DNA of 64,000 nt from CALGKJ01 sp049322695 (GTDB lineage Bacteria > Bacillota > Clostridia > Lutisporales > Lutisporaceae): positions 1 through 64,000 of the forward strand of contig JBMORW010000026.1 of NCBI GenBank assembly GCA_049322695.1. The letters are read 5' to 3'. Below are positions 27,229 through 34,963 of this stretch, piece by piece (position 1 is the first letter of the stretch; every line of letters starts with the position of its first letter). The position numbers and the translations under genes are program-made. The notes under the pieces are model-generated. The model worked only from the letters and a program-made list of their open reading frames with translations. It did no database searches and was not told the origin of the DNA.

Positions 27229-27959
27229 TATTGAACCTCCTGCTGTTCTTCAGGTTTAAATATAGGATTGCCATTGTGACTCATTTCTATTGTCCCTTTT
27301 AGGTTGTTCTTCTCCAGATCCTCTATTATTGACTTGGCAAAAGACATCTTTTCTCCAAGCTCCCTGTCATCTCCCATGTTAACCTTAATATCGGAATCTG
27401 TTTTCAGCTTGATATTATAAATGTCGGCTACATCAACTTCAATAATCTTATCAATAACAGAAGCTTTTTTCATTTCCCGAACCACATTCACTGTTACTTC
27501 AAGCTGCGTTTTATCTTCAATATTCAGTGGTTCACCTATCTTAAAGGTTTCAAACTGCAAACCGTTTATAACAGGCAAATCAGGTTTGTCTATCGCTGTA
27601 CTTATCTTCACAATCATACCGTCTTCATCGATATTCAGAAAGGAACCTACAAAAGGTACTATGGCTATAGCCTCTCTTTCTATAACGTCAATGGTTATGG
27701 TGTTGGGTATTGTCCTTCGTATTTTTATCATTTTTATGTATGGATTCTGAAAAATGCCGCGCATTGACTTCTTGACATTTATTCTGAAAATATTCTGCCC
27801 GTAATGTATAGAGGACAATCTGACAATTTCTTCGGCTGCAACATTTTTATTGCCGTTAACGTTTATTCTGCTGATCTGGAAAATGCTTGAGGAAAGCAAA
27901 AACGCCGCAATTATGCATATTATCAAAATAAGTACTATGTATTTAAATTTTCTCATCAT
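27228..27959 (-). CDS. ftsQ: Cell division protein FtsQ/DivIB
   Basis: This is a 243-aa bitopic division protein: a short cytoplasmic tail, one membrane helix (YIVLILIICIIAAFLLSS), a POTRA domain (ISRINVNGNKNVAAEEIVRL, residues about 35-105) and a DivIB beta-domain (FKIGEPLNIED onward). It forms the FtsQ-FtsL-FtsB divisome subcomplex. The start is ATG 27959 behind GGGAGA. It follows the 3' half of the interrupted murA, so the cell may transcribe ftsQ either from murA readthrough or from a promoter in the 228-bp gap. Confidence 0.9.
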   Translation of the reverse strand: MMRKFKYIVLILIICIIAAFLLSSSIFQISRINVNGNKNVAAEEIVRLSSIHYGQNIFRINVKKSMRGIFQNPYIKMIKIRRTIPNTITIDVIEREAIAIVPFVGSFLNIDEDGMIVKISTAIDKPDLPVINGLQFETFKIGEPLNIEDKTQLEVTVNVVREMKKASVIDKIIEVDVADIYNIKLKTDSDIKVNMGDDRELGEKMSFAKSIIEDLEKNNLKGTIEMSHNGNPIFKPEEQQEVQ

Positions 27960-28060
27960 TTTTATCTCCCGCTTGTACAACATCAGATGAAAAATTTACT
28001 CCATTCAAACATGCGTAAGTTCTCCGGATAATCTGCCTTAGTTAAAGGCAAAGCTTTTGA

Positions 28061-28088
28061 AAGTATAATTACTATTGTAATTATACTT
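28061..28088. promoter_or_regulatory. Perfect 12-bp palindrome upstream of ftsQ
   Basis: AAGTATAATTAC and its exact inverse flank a TATT centre. There is no U-run on the minus strand, so it does not look like a terminator. It could be an operator or an mRNA 5' hairpin for ftsQ. Confidence 0.4.
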
Positions 28089-28187
28089 CACTGTATACAT
28101 TAACGCAACGGACTGGAGTTCTATTATTGAATAAAATAATAACATAATATTAAAATTTTACCTTACAAATTATAAAATATATCATAC

Positions 28188-29101
28188 TTACACTGATATT
28201 CTTTGAATATCTGCACCTATTCTCTTCAACTTTATTTCAAGCTTCTCATAACCTCTGTCCACATGAGTATTAATATTATCAATTATCGTAGTGCCTTCAG
28301 CTGCCAGACCTGCTATTACTAGTGCAGCTCCTCCTCTGAGATCTCTGGCGCAGACATGCGCTCCTGTAAGCTTCTTAACACCCCTTATTATAGCAGTCCT
28401 TCCGTCTATTTGAATATTTGCTCCCATTTTTACAAGTTCCTCGGCATGCTTATATCTGCTTTCGAAAACTGTCTCTATAAAAACACTAGTGCCTTTTGAA
28501 ATTGTACATAAAGACATGACTTGCGGCTGCATATCTGTTGCAAAGCCGGGATAAGGCTGGGTTTTTACAACCTCAATAGCCTTTAGTCTTTTGCTGCCAA
28601 TTATATGAATATTATTGTCATATTCCTTAATACTGCAGCCGCTTTCAGTAAGCTTTGCAATTATAGGTCGGATATGGTCTGAAACAACACCGGAGAGGTA
28701 TAAATCACCACCTGTAATTGCCGCTGCCGTAAGATATGTGCCTGCAACAATTCTATCAGGCATTATTGTATGCTCAACTGGATTGAATCTCTTGACACCT
28801 TCTATTTTAACCGTACTGGAGCCTGCACCTTCAACTTTAGCGCCCATCTTATTCAAAAACAACTGCAAGTCTTCAATTTCCGGCTCTCTTGCAGCATTGT
28901 GAATAGTTGTCAATCCCTCTGCAGATACCGCAGCAAGCATTATATTTTCTGTAGCTCCTACACTGGGATAATCCAAATGTATTTCAGCTCCTGAAAGCTT
29001 GTTGCATTCGCAAAAAATATATCCATGAGATTCCGTTATTTTTGCTCCCAATTGCTTTAATCCGGCGAGATGCAAGTCTATAGGCCTGGGACCAAGTTCA
29101 C
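28188..29101 (-). CDS. murA: murA, 3' segment (interrupted gene)
   Basis: This segment encodes residues 116-419 of UDP-N-acetylglucosamine 1-carboxyvinyltransferase, starting at the catalytic Cys (CELGPRPIDLHLAGLKQLG). Further motifs are DRIVAGTYLTAAAITGGD and PGFATDMQPQVMSL, with ETVFESRYKHAEEL. As the DNA stands, this part could only be translated from TTG 29141 inside the end of the recombinase gene, giving MSYINNVITHPGG before the Cys; I doubt that product is active. The first 115 residues lie 2,867 bp away at 31969-32314. Recombination of the flanking 12-bp repeats joins both parts into one 419-aa frame, the normal MurA length. MurA adds enolpyruvate to UDP-GlcNAc, the first committed step of peptidoglycan synthesis. 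Confidence 0.95.
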
Positions 29102-29113
29102 ATCCTCCCGGAT
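29102..29113. repeat. Recombination core, left copy (attL)
   Basis: ATCCTCCCGGAT, identical to the copy at 31969-31980. It has palindromic ends (ATCC...GGAT) and an asymmetric centre, as serine recombinase crossover sites have. It encodes the PGG of the MurA active-site motif. The inner arm ATTGTTA lies at 29124-29130. Confidence 0.85.
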
Positions 29114-29127
29114 GAGTAATAACATTG

Positions 29128-30681
29128 TTAATATAACTCAATTATTCTGTCTATGTCTGCTGTCAGATACAGATTTACACGTCCGGAAGAGCATACGGTT
29201 ATTTTTTCAATCAGCGCCTCATACTGCTGCTTATTAAGCATGCCTTTGGTAAATATACGGTTTATAGCAGTTTCTTTGTCAGTGTATACTGTACTTCCAT
29301 CAATATTCAGACTTTCAATCTGCTTATCCAAGAAAACTATGTGCTTCAGCTTTTCTTCTATGATCCTGCCATAGCTTTGCTCAAGCAGAATACTGCTTTT
29401 CTCATCAAGACCGAGCCTGTTGTCCTTAGACTTCTGCAGCAGCAAACACTTAAGCTGCTCCTTTTCCTTTTCCCTTTCTCTGTTAAAACCTTCCAACAAT
29501 AAACTATTATATTGCTTTTTTATATTTTTTTCCATATGAATTTTATTATAGTCCAAAGCATTTGAGTTTTTAATCAAGCACAGATATTCAGAGACAATAT
29601 CAATAAGCTCCTTCTCCTTGACGGCGTGCCTGCTGCAATAATCCGCACCGTATTTATGATATCTTCCGCATATATACGATTTTTTTCCGTCTTTTGTATA
29701 TGCAATCATATATGACCCGCAATCTTCGCAGAAAACTAGTCCAGAAAAGAGATTAGTATCTGTACGCCTGCCTCTGTAATTGATACTCCTTCTTTTTCTC
29801 GCTAAAGCCTGTGCAGCGTAAAAGGTGTTTTCGTCAATTATGGGTTCATGATTATTCCTGAACACATACTGCTCATCCGGATTTGTCATGACGGATTTGC
29901 CCTTTATAGTGCTTTTCTTTGTTTTTGCAAGTCTCAGTATACCTATATATACATCATTTTTAATAATACGCTGTATTTGCGTTGAGGACCATTCATCAGA
30001 GACAGCACCTTTATAGCACTGACCTTCATTCTCTATTTTCTTTTTTATGAACTGTGATGGTGTCGGATAGCCTTCGCAGTTTAAATGCATAGCAATCCTT
30101 CTATAGCCGCAGCCCTGCAGATACAGCCTGAATATAAGACGCACCACCGATGCTTCAGCAGGCTCAATTAAGAGAGTATGCTTATCAGTCTCTCCTTTTC
30201 TGTATCCAAATTGCTCCTTTATTATCATTTTACCTTCGCTTTGTTTTATTCTTATGCTGCTTCTTATTTTTCTTGATATGTCCTTTACATACATTTCATT
30301 AAACCAGGTATAAATGCCAAGCATATCATTATCTTGTTTTTCAGTATCATATCCGCCTGCTTCATATGGAAGTATAAGCCTGATGTTCAGTTCTCTCAGT
30401 TTTTCAACAAAAAGCAGAGTCAAGGCATTGTGCCTTCCTATACGTGAAAGGTCCTTTGCAATCAGCACATCAATATTTCTTTCCTCTATTTGCTTAACCA
30501 GCTGCTTGAAGCCAGGTCTATCAAAGTTATAGCCCGACCAGTTATCATCTTCATAATATTGACTCACCTGCCAGCCGTTTTTTTGTGCATATTCTTCTAT
30601 CAAGCTCTTCTGTGCAGTAATGGAGCTGCAGCTTTCATTGTCTTCATCCCGTGATACTCTTACATATCCGGCTACTCTCAT
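29128..30681 (-). CDS. Large serine recombinase (SpoIVCA/TnpX class)
   Basis: This is a 517-aa site-specific recombinase. The resolvase domain (1-about 150) has the nucleophile Ser10 in GYVRVSRDED, then DVLIAKDLSRIGRH. The recombinase domain has QFGYRKGETDKHTLLIEP and LYLQGCGYRRIAMHLN. The zinc ribbon has CEDCGSYMIAY with CGRYHKYGADYC near residues 318-350, followed by a coiled coil (about 390-460). Its start ATGA overlaps the stop of the 66-aa gene. It ends 15 bp inside the left core, so the element has no spare DNA. By family it should cut and rejoin the two 12-bp cores. All catalytic motifs look intact. Confidence 0.93.
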   Translation of the reverse strand: MRVAGYVRVSRDEDNESCSSITAQKSLIEEYAQKNGWQVSQYYEDDNWSGYNFDRPGFKQLVKQIEERNIDVLIAKDLSRIGRHNALTLLFVEKLRELNIRLILPYEAGGYDTEKQDNDMLGIYTWFNEMYVKDISRKIRSSIRIKQSEGKMIIKEQFGYRKGETDKHTLLIEPAEASVVRLIFRLYLQGCGYRRIAMHLNCEGYPTPSQFIKKKIENEGQCYKGAVSDEWSSTQIQRIIKNDVYIGILRLAKTKKSTIKGKSVMTNPDEQYVFRNNHEPIIDENTFYAAQALARKRRSINYRGRRTDTNLFSGLVFCEDCGSYMIAYTKDGKKSYICGRYHKYGADYCSRHAVKEKELIDIVSEYLCLIKNSNALDYNKIHMEKNIKKQYNSLLLEGFNREREKEKEQLKCLLLQKSKDNRLGLDEKSSILLEQSYGRIIEEKLKHIVFLDKQIESLNIDGSTVYTDKETAINRIFTKGMLNKQQYEALIEKITVCSSGRVNLYLTADIDRIIELY

Positions 30682-30878
30682 ACTTTATCACCACAGCTTT
30701 CATCCAGCAGTCTGCATAATGACTCTTCCAGAATACCCAATCCGGAATGAAATACATATATTCTTCCGGTTTTCTCAAGCTCCTGCAGTATATCGGCAGC
30801 TTCCTCAATTTTTGCAGCTGCTGCCTCATTACGTGTAAGCAATACTATGCAGCCTGATTCTGTCTTTAAAACCTTCAT
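30678..30878 (-). CDS. 66-aa protein coupled to the recombinase; possible directionality factor
   Basis: This small protein (MKVLKTESGCIVLLTRNE at the start) has a helical middle (AAAAKIEEAADILQELEK) and the sequence IYVFHSGLGILEESL. I do not recognise a family. The ATG is behind GAGGAGA and its TGA overlaps the recombinase ATG (ATGA), so the two are made together. Small proteins encoded beside large serine integrases often control whether they integrate or excise. That role is an inference from position and size only. Confidence 0.7.
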   Translation of the reverse strand: MKVLKTESGCIVLLTRNEAAAAKIEEAADILQELEKTGRIYVFHSGLGILEESLCRLLDESCGDKV

Positions 30879-30927
30879 ACTATCTCCTCACATAATTTAT
30901 AAAGTGACCTCAGTAGCTTCAAAAATG

Positions 30928-30956
30928 TAGACTTAATCATTGCGTAGCCTTATAAT
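30928..30956 (+). promoter_or_regulatory. Candidate promoter of the HTH regulator
   Basis: TAGACT (30928-30933) and TATAAT (30951-30956) are 17 bp apart, about 95 bp before the regulator ATG. The 162-171-bp divergent region must also hold the recombinase promoter, which I could not place with confidence. Confidence 0.45.
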
Positions 30957-31049
30957 ATATTATGTATGGTACTGCTTGTACTATAACGAAACAGTTTTCA
31001 GCAATGACAGTTCTGCTTTAGGATAAATTATTTTGAAAGGGTGCTTAGT

Positions 31050-31919
31050 ATGAACACCAGAATGCCAAAAGAAACAATAGGTGAATATGTTGCAAGACTA
31101 AGAACTGAGAAAGGGTATTCTCAAAGAAGATTTGCCCTGCTGTCAGGCCTGAGCAATACAACAATAAGCAGAATTGAGAAGGGTGAAACTGTAAGCCCTG
31201 ACCTTGAGACTATCAAGTTGCTGGCTAAATCGCTTAATGTGGATGAGTTGAATTTCTTCACTGACTCTCTGCCTGATACGCGGGCAGATTTCATAAGCAA
31301 TCCTCAAAAAGAAAAATACTTCTTCTCTCATTCACAGTTAGCCTCTACAGAAGATTATATCGGTACTTCACAGCTCAATATTGCAAAGGATGCTGATATG
31401 GGTGCAAAGCTTGAAAAGCAAGCCGGTGAAATCATAAATGAACTTGAATACAGTGATGATATGCAAATTAGGCAAGAAAGGCAGAAGCGCATTATCAAAG
31501 ATACCAGTCTTAAGGGAATGCGACTTATAACACTCAGACTTGAAAGAAACATCACCCAGAAGGAGTTGGGAGATGCAATAGGTGTCGATAAAACCACCAT
31601 AGCTCAATATGAGGGTGAAATACTGAAGCCTGATATGAATATGATATATAAAATTGCGGATTTTTTCGATGTTTCAATAAATTATCTGACAGGAAAAGAA
31701 GATGATGATTTATTTGAAGCTGATGAAATTGCCGGTGAGCAGCCTAAAAACGACATACTAAGTACTCATGAAAAGCAGCAAGAGAGCAGCATGATTATAA
31801 ACACCATCACGATATCAACAGAGTATCTGGAGCTTGCAAAAGAGCTTCAGGATAATAATATAGATCCGGATGATATCAGAAGGTTCGTTGAAATCATATG
31901 TAAAAACAGATATGCCTGA
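31050..31919 (+). CDS. Regulator with two XRE-type HTH domains
   Basis: This is a 289-aa DNA-binding protein with two Cro/C1-type HTH domains. The first is at about residues 8-70 (YVARLRTEKGYSQRRFALLS, then SNTTISRIEKGE). The second is at about 155-220 (LRLERNITQKELGDAIGVDK, then TTIAQYEGE, FFDVSINYLTGKE). A linker of about 85 residues separates them. The start is ATG 31050 behind GAAAGGGTG; a GTG three codons earlier overlaps that site. It is divergent from the recombinase operon and is the only gene in the element on the plus strand. It is the natural candidate for controlling excision, as repressor or as responder to a host signal. Confidence 0.85.
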   Translation: MNTRMPKETIGEYVARLRTEKGYSQRRFALLSGLSNTTISRIEKGETVSPDLETIKLLAKSLNVDELNFFTDSLPDTRADFISNPQKEKYFFSHSQLASTEDYIGTSQLNIAKDADMGAKLEKQAGEIINELEYSDDMQIRQERQKRIIKDTSLKGMRLITLRLERNITQKELGDAIGVDKTTIAQYEGEILKPDMNMIYKIADFFDVSINYLTGKEDDDLFEADEIAGEQPKNDILSTHEKQQESSMIINTITISTEYLELAKELQDNNIDPDDIRRFVEIICKNRYA

Positions 31920-31928
31920 TTATTATAC

Positions 31929-31948
31929 CAGCTGATTACAATCAGCTG
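31929..31948. other. Hairpin/palindrome between the regulator and the right core
   Basis: CAGCTGAT and ATCAGCTG flank a 4-nt centre, 9 bp after the regulator stop and 20 bp before the core. There is no U-run on the plus strand. It may terminate the regulator weakly or be an accessory binding site at attR. Confidence 0.45.
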
Positions 31949-31968
31949 CTGTAACAATCAACTTGCAT

Positions 31969-31980
31969 ATCCTCCCGGAT
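31969..31980. repeat. Recombination core, right copy (attR)
   Basis: ATCCTCCCGGAT, identical to 29102-29113. On the inner side TAACAAT lies at 31952-31958, the mirror image of ATTGTTA at 29124-29130, each 11 bp from its core. The outer side is murA coding sequence. Confidence 0.85.
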
Positions 31981-32314
31981 AGCTGATTTTTACTTGACCA
32001 CATCTGGATATCATAGCACCAAGCAGTATTATTGAAGAGCGCATTTCTCTGACAGGTCTTTCGGGTACACTTGTATCCAAAGGACCATCGGACTTAACGA
32101 TTAATGTATTATTTTCAAAGAAGCATTTACAGCCTATCGTCTTTAATACACCAATTAGAGTATCAACGTCTCTGAGCTCTGGAACGTTATGAATTACGGA
32201 TTCATTGCTGTTTATTATTGTGGCTGCCAAAATCGGGAGTACTGCGTTTTTGGCACCATCTACCCTAATTTCACCTTGAATCTTTTTCCCTCCGTTTACT
32301 AAATATCTGTCCAT
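31969..32314 (-). CDS. murA: murA, 5' segment (interrupted gene)
   Basis: This segment encodes residues 1-115 of MurA: MDRYLVNGGKKIQGEIRV, then the UDP-GlcNAc/PEP contact DGAKNAVLP (Lys22, Asn23) and VKISYPGG. Without excision, translation runs on for YAS and stops at TGA 31958-31960, so a 118-aa fragment lacking the catalytic Cys is made. The ATG follows GGGGGTGAG. A minus-strand TATAAT at 32356-32361 and the terminator upstream suggest murA has its own promoter. The 3' part is at 28188-29101. Confidence 0.95.
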
Positions 32315-32387
32315 TTATCTTCTCACCCCCAGGAAGCCAATTTTGTAATCATATTATTATACTATGCATAAAATACTTAGGTGTTAC

Positions 32388-32421
32388 AAAAACAAAAGTC
32401 TGACAGATAACGTCAGACTTT
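32388..32421 (-). terminator. Terminator between ftsW and murA
   Basis: A perfect 10-bp stem AAAGTCTGAC/GTCAGACTTT (32412-32421 with 32395-32404) is followed on the minus strand by UGUUUUUGU. It makes murA a separate transcription unit from the upstream mur genes. Confidence 0.85.
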
Positions 32422-32465
32422 AATACTTCAGCAGCTACTTCCTTGAGCCGATTGACAATATACAT

Positions 32466-33575
32466 TTACCCGTTTGTATTAATGGTTTTGGAGATATTCA
32501 GAAGCACTCCCATATTTACCATCATAAATAGAAGTGATGAGCCTCCGGAGCTTATAAAGGGCAATGATATACCTGTTGTGGGTATTGATACCGTTGCAAC
32601 ACCTATATTGAGCGCTACCTGGATCGCCACCATGCATACTATTCCGGTAGCCAGCAGGCTTCCGAACATATCAGGACAGCTTAAGGCAATTCTCAGACCT
32701 CTCCAAATAAGCAGCATAAATAATATAATTATAGTTGTTGTTCCAATGAAACCAAGCTCTTCTCCAATAATTGAGAAAATAAAGTCGTTCTGTGGCTCAG
32801 GTATATAGAAGAATTTCTGTCTGCTGTTACCCAGCCCGAGTCCGAATATCCCTCCTGAGCCAAGTGCCAATAAGGATTGTATAGCCTGATAACCACTAAC
32901 CAGGGGATCAGCCCATGGATCCATATAAGAGGTAATTCTGATTAAGCTGTACTGGTCTTTTATCAGTACATATACTGCCGCCGGTATGATAGGCGTCAGC
33001 CATACCAACAGATGAGATATTTTTACACCGGCTGCAAAAAGTGTCGTAAAAGTGATAGCTACAAATATCATTGCCATGCTCTTGTTTGGTTCAAGTATTA
33101 TCAGCACACAATATATGCCCATAAGCATTATGTATGGCAGCACTCCGTGAGTAAAAGTTCTAATTTTCTCCTTCTTCATGCTTAAGCCCTTTGCCATATA
33201 AAGTATTAGGGCAAATTTTGCAAACTCGGAAGGCTGGAATCTTTGAGGCCCTATTTTGATCCACCTGTATGCACCACCGGAGCGGTAACCAATACCTGGA
33301 ACAAATACCAGCACAAGCAGTAACAAGCTTATTATTACAAATATAAAAGCAAGCTTGCCAAGCTTTTTGTAGTTGAATTTGCTGAAAAACCACATTGCGG
33401 CAATACCAAGTATGGCAAAAATACCCTGTGTCTTGAGATAGTAATATTTATCATTAAGCTTGACAAAGGAAGATATTGAGCTTGCGCTGAATACCATTGC
33501 CACTCCGATTGCAAGCAATATCAATACTGTTATCATCAATGTAAAATCGATGCTGTTTCCTTTTTTAACAGCCAT
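32466..33575 (-). CDS. SEDS-family lipid II polymerase FtsW/SpoVE
   Basis: This is a 369-aa membrane protein with about ten helices that polymerises glycan strands from lipid II together with a class B PBP. Conserved SEDS features are GGAYRWIKIGPQRFQPSEFA near residue 100, LILLEPN-like VLIILEPNKSM, and the C-terminal SVPTTGISLPFISSGGSSLL region. Its ATG overlaps the murD stop. With spoVD in the same cluster it could be the sporulation SpoVE, the vegetative FtsW, or serve both. Normally murG would follow; here a terminator and the split murA follow instead. Confidence 0.9.
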   Translation of the reverse strand: MAVKKGNSIDFTLMITVLILLAIGVAMVFSASSISSFVKLNDKYYYLKTQGIFAILGIAAMWFFSKFNYKKLGKLAFIFVIISLLLLVLVFVPGIGYRSGGAYRWIKIGPQRFQPSEFAKFALILYMAKGLSMKKEKIRTFTHGVLPYIMLMGIYCVLIILEPNKSMAMIFVAITFTTLFAAGVKISHLLVWLTPIIPAAVYVLIKDQYSLIRITSYMDPWADPLVSGYQAIQSLLALGSGGIFGLGLGNSRQKFFYIPEPQNDFIFSIIGEELGFIGTTTIIILFMLLIWRGLRIALSCPDMFGSLLATGIVCMVAIQVALNIGVATVSIPTTGISLPFISSGGSSLLFMMVNMGVLLNISKTINTNG

Positions 33576-34939
33576 TATTCAGTCCCCCTTAGTCCTAATA
33601 CCAGGCTCTTAAATAAATTACCTCTTTCTTCGAAGTTTTTAAACATATCCCAGCTTGCGCATGCCGGTGAAAGCAATACATTGTAACCGGGCTTTGCAAG
33701 CTCAGCACACATCTTAACTGCTTCCTCCAGACTGGATGCTCTATGAGTATTCAAAAAGCCCATTTCATGTGCTGTTTTTTCTATTTTATCGGTAGTTTTA
33801 CCTATAAGTACCATGTCTTTAATTACATCTCCAAACACAGCGATAAAATCATGAAACTCGCTTCCCTTGTCATAGCCTCCGGCAATCAGCACCGTCGGAC
33901 GCGTCATAGATTCTATGCCTTTGATTGAAGAGTCAACATTTGTTCCTTTTGAGTCATTATAATATCTTACTCCATTTATCTCTGCAACATATTCAACCCT
34001 ATGCTCCACACCTTTGAACTCTCTTAATATCCCGGCAATAATTTCACCGTCTACCCCCAGGCAAAATGCCATCAGAGCTGCAGCAAGGGAATTCTCGATA
34101 TTATGTGCTCCAGGAATGAATATATCATCCTTATTAATAATATTATGTTTTTCACCATTAATGCTAATTACTATATTATTATTTTCTAGAAAAGCACCTT
34201 CTTCGAGTACCTCTCTCCTGCTGAAGAATAATACTTTACTTTTTGCTGAATTACCTAAAATCGCTGTCTCCGAATTATCCTTATTGAGTATCAGGTAATC
34301 CTCTGAGGTTTGATTTTCAAACACCTTGCATTTGGCAGCAATATAGTTATCCATAGTCTTATGCCTATCCAAGTGATCAGGAGTTATGTTAAGTATAGCC
34401 GCCACCTTTGGTCTGAACAGCTTGGTGCATTCCAGCTGAAAGCTGCTGGCTTCCAGTACAAATATGTCCTCCGGCCTCGCATTTTTTACCTCCGAAATCA
34501 TTGTATGACCTATGTTGCCTGTCACGAAGGTTTTTCTTCCGGATGCCTTCATAATTTCTCCCAACAATGCTGTTGTGGTAGTCTTTCCATTTGTACCGGT
34601 AATGCATACTATAGGAGTATCTATAAGCCTGTAGGACAGCTCAATCTCACTTATAACTTCCTTGTTCAGTTCATTTGCTTTCTTTACAACAGGTATGTCA
34701 AGGGGTACTCCGGGACTCATGACTATGACATCAGCCTCATCTGCAAGCTCAGCGGGATGGCCGCCTCCTACATATTTAAGGTTTATATTTTTAAGACTTT
34801 CAAGCATTTCACTTATTTCTGAAGCATCCTTTCTGTCATTCAATATAACCTTTGCTCCCATTTCACTCAGCAGCCTTACAACAGGTATGCCTGTTACAGC
34901 GGCTCCAACAATCAGTACCTTCTTATTCTTCAGCTCCAT
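33575..34939 (-). CDS. murD: UDP-MurNAc-L-alanine:D-glutamate ligase
   Basis: This is a 454-aa cytoplasmic ligase. It has an N-terminal Rossmann domain (VLIVGAAVTGIPVVRLL), the ATP loop ITGTNGKTTTTALLGEI, central motifs ITPDHLDRHKTMDNY and GAHNIENSLAA, and the C-terminal YYNDSKGTNVDSSIKG. It adds D-Glu to UDP-MurNAc-L-Ala. The start is ATG 34939 (MELKNKK) with GAGAGGACG upstream; the longer frame adds six residues without a ribosome site. It is coupled to ftsW and lies 24 bp after mraY. Confidence 0.96.
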   Translation of the reverse strand: MELKNKKVLIVGAAVTGIPVVRLLSEMGAKVILNDRKDASEISEMLESLKNINLKYVGGGHPAELADEADVIVMSPGVPLDIPVVKKANELNKEVISEIELSYRLIDTPIVCITGTNGKTTTTALLGEIMKASGRKTFVTGNIGHTMISEVKNARPEDIFVLEASSFQLECTKLFRPKVAAILNITPDHLDRHKTMDNYIAAKCKVFENQTSEDYLILNKDNSETAILGNSAKSKVLFFSRREVLEEGAFLENNNIVISINGEKHNIINKDDIFIPGAHNIENSLAAALMAFCLGVDGEIIAGILREFKGVEHRVEYVAEINGVRYYNDSKGTNVDSSIKGIESMTRPTVLIAGGYDKGSEFHDFIAVFGDVIKDMVLIGKTTDKIEKTAHEMGFLNTHRASSLEEAVKMCAELAKPGYNVLLSPACASWDMFKNFEERGNLFKSLVLGLRGTE

Positions 34940-34963
34940 ATCACTTCGTCCTCTCAAAATAAA

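Larger units (their letters stand above)
29102..31980. mobile_element. Serine-recombinase element interrupting murA (candidate regulated excision element)
   Basis: It is bounded by two copies of ATCCTCCCGGAT (29102-29113 and 31969-31980), a unit of 2,867 bp per repeat. It holds three genes: a large serine recombinase, a 66-aa protein overlapping its start, and a divergent HTH regulator. No transposase, replication, transfer or cargo gene is present. Removing one repeat plus the interior gives codons K-I-S-Y-P-G-G-C-E-L-G and an uninterrupted murA. The inner flanks carry mirror-image ATTGTTA motifs exactly 11 bp from each core, as expected of an attP. The organisation parallels skin in sigK and similar developmental intervening elements. 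Confidence 0.9.

Noticed and set aside
29102..31980. Transposon, prophage or integrative conjugative element
   Set aside because: There are no transposase, structural, replication or transfer genes and no terminal inverted repeats; the unit is a minimal recombinase-regulator element.
32340..32390. Sporulation (sigma-E or sigma-G) promoter for murA
   Set aside because: CATAGTAT at the -10 position is suggestive, but no matching -35 is present; a plain TATAAT explains it as well.
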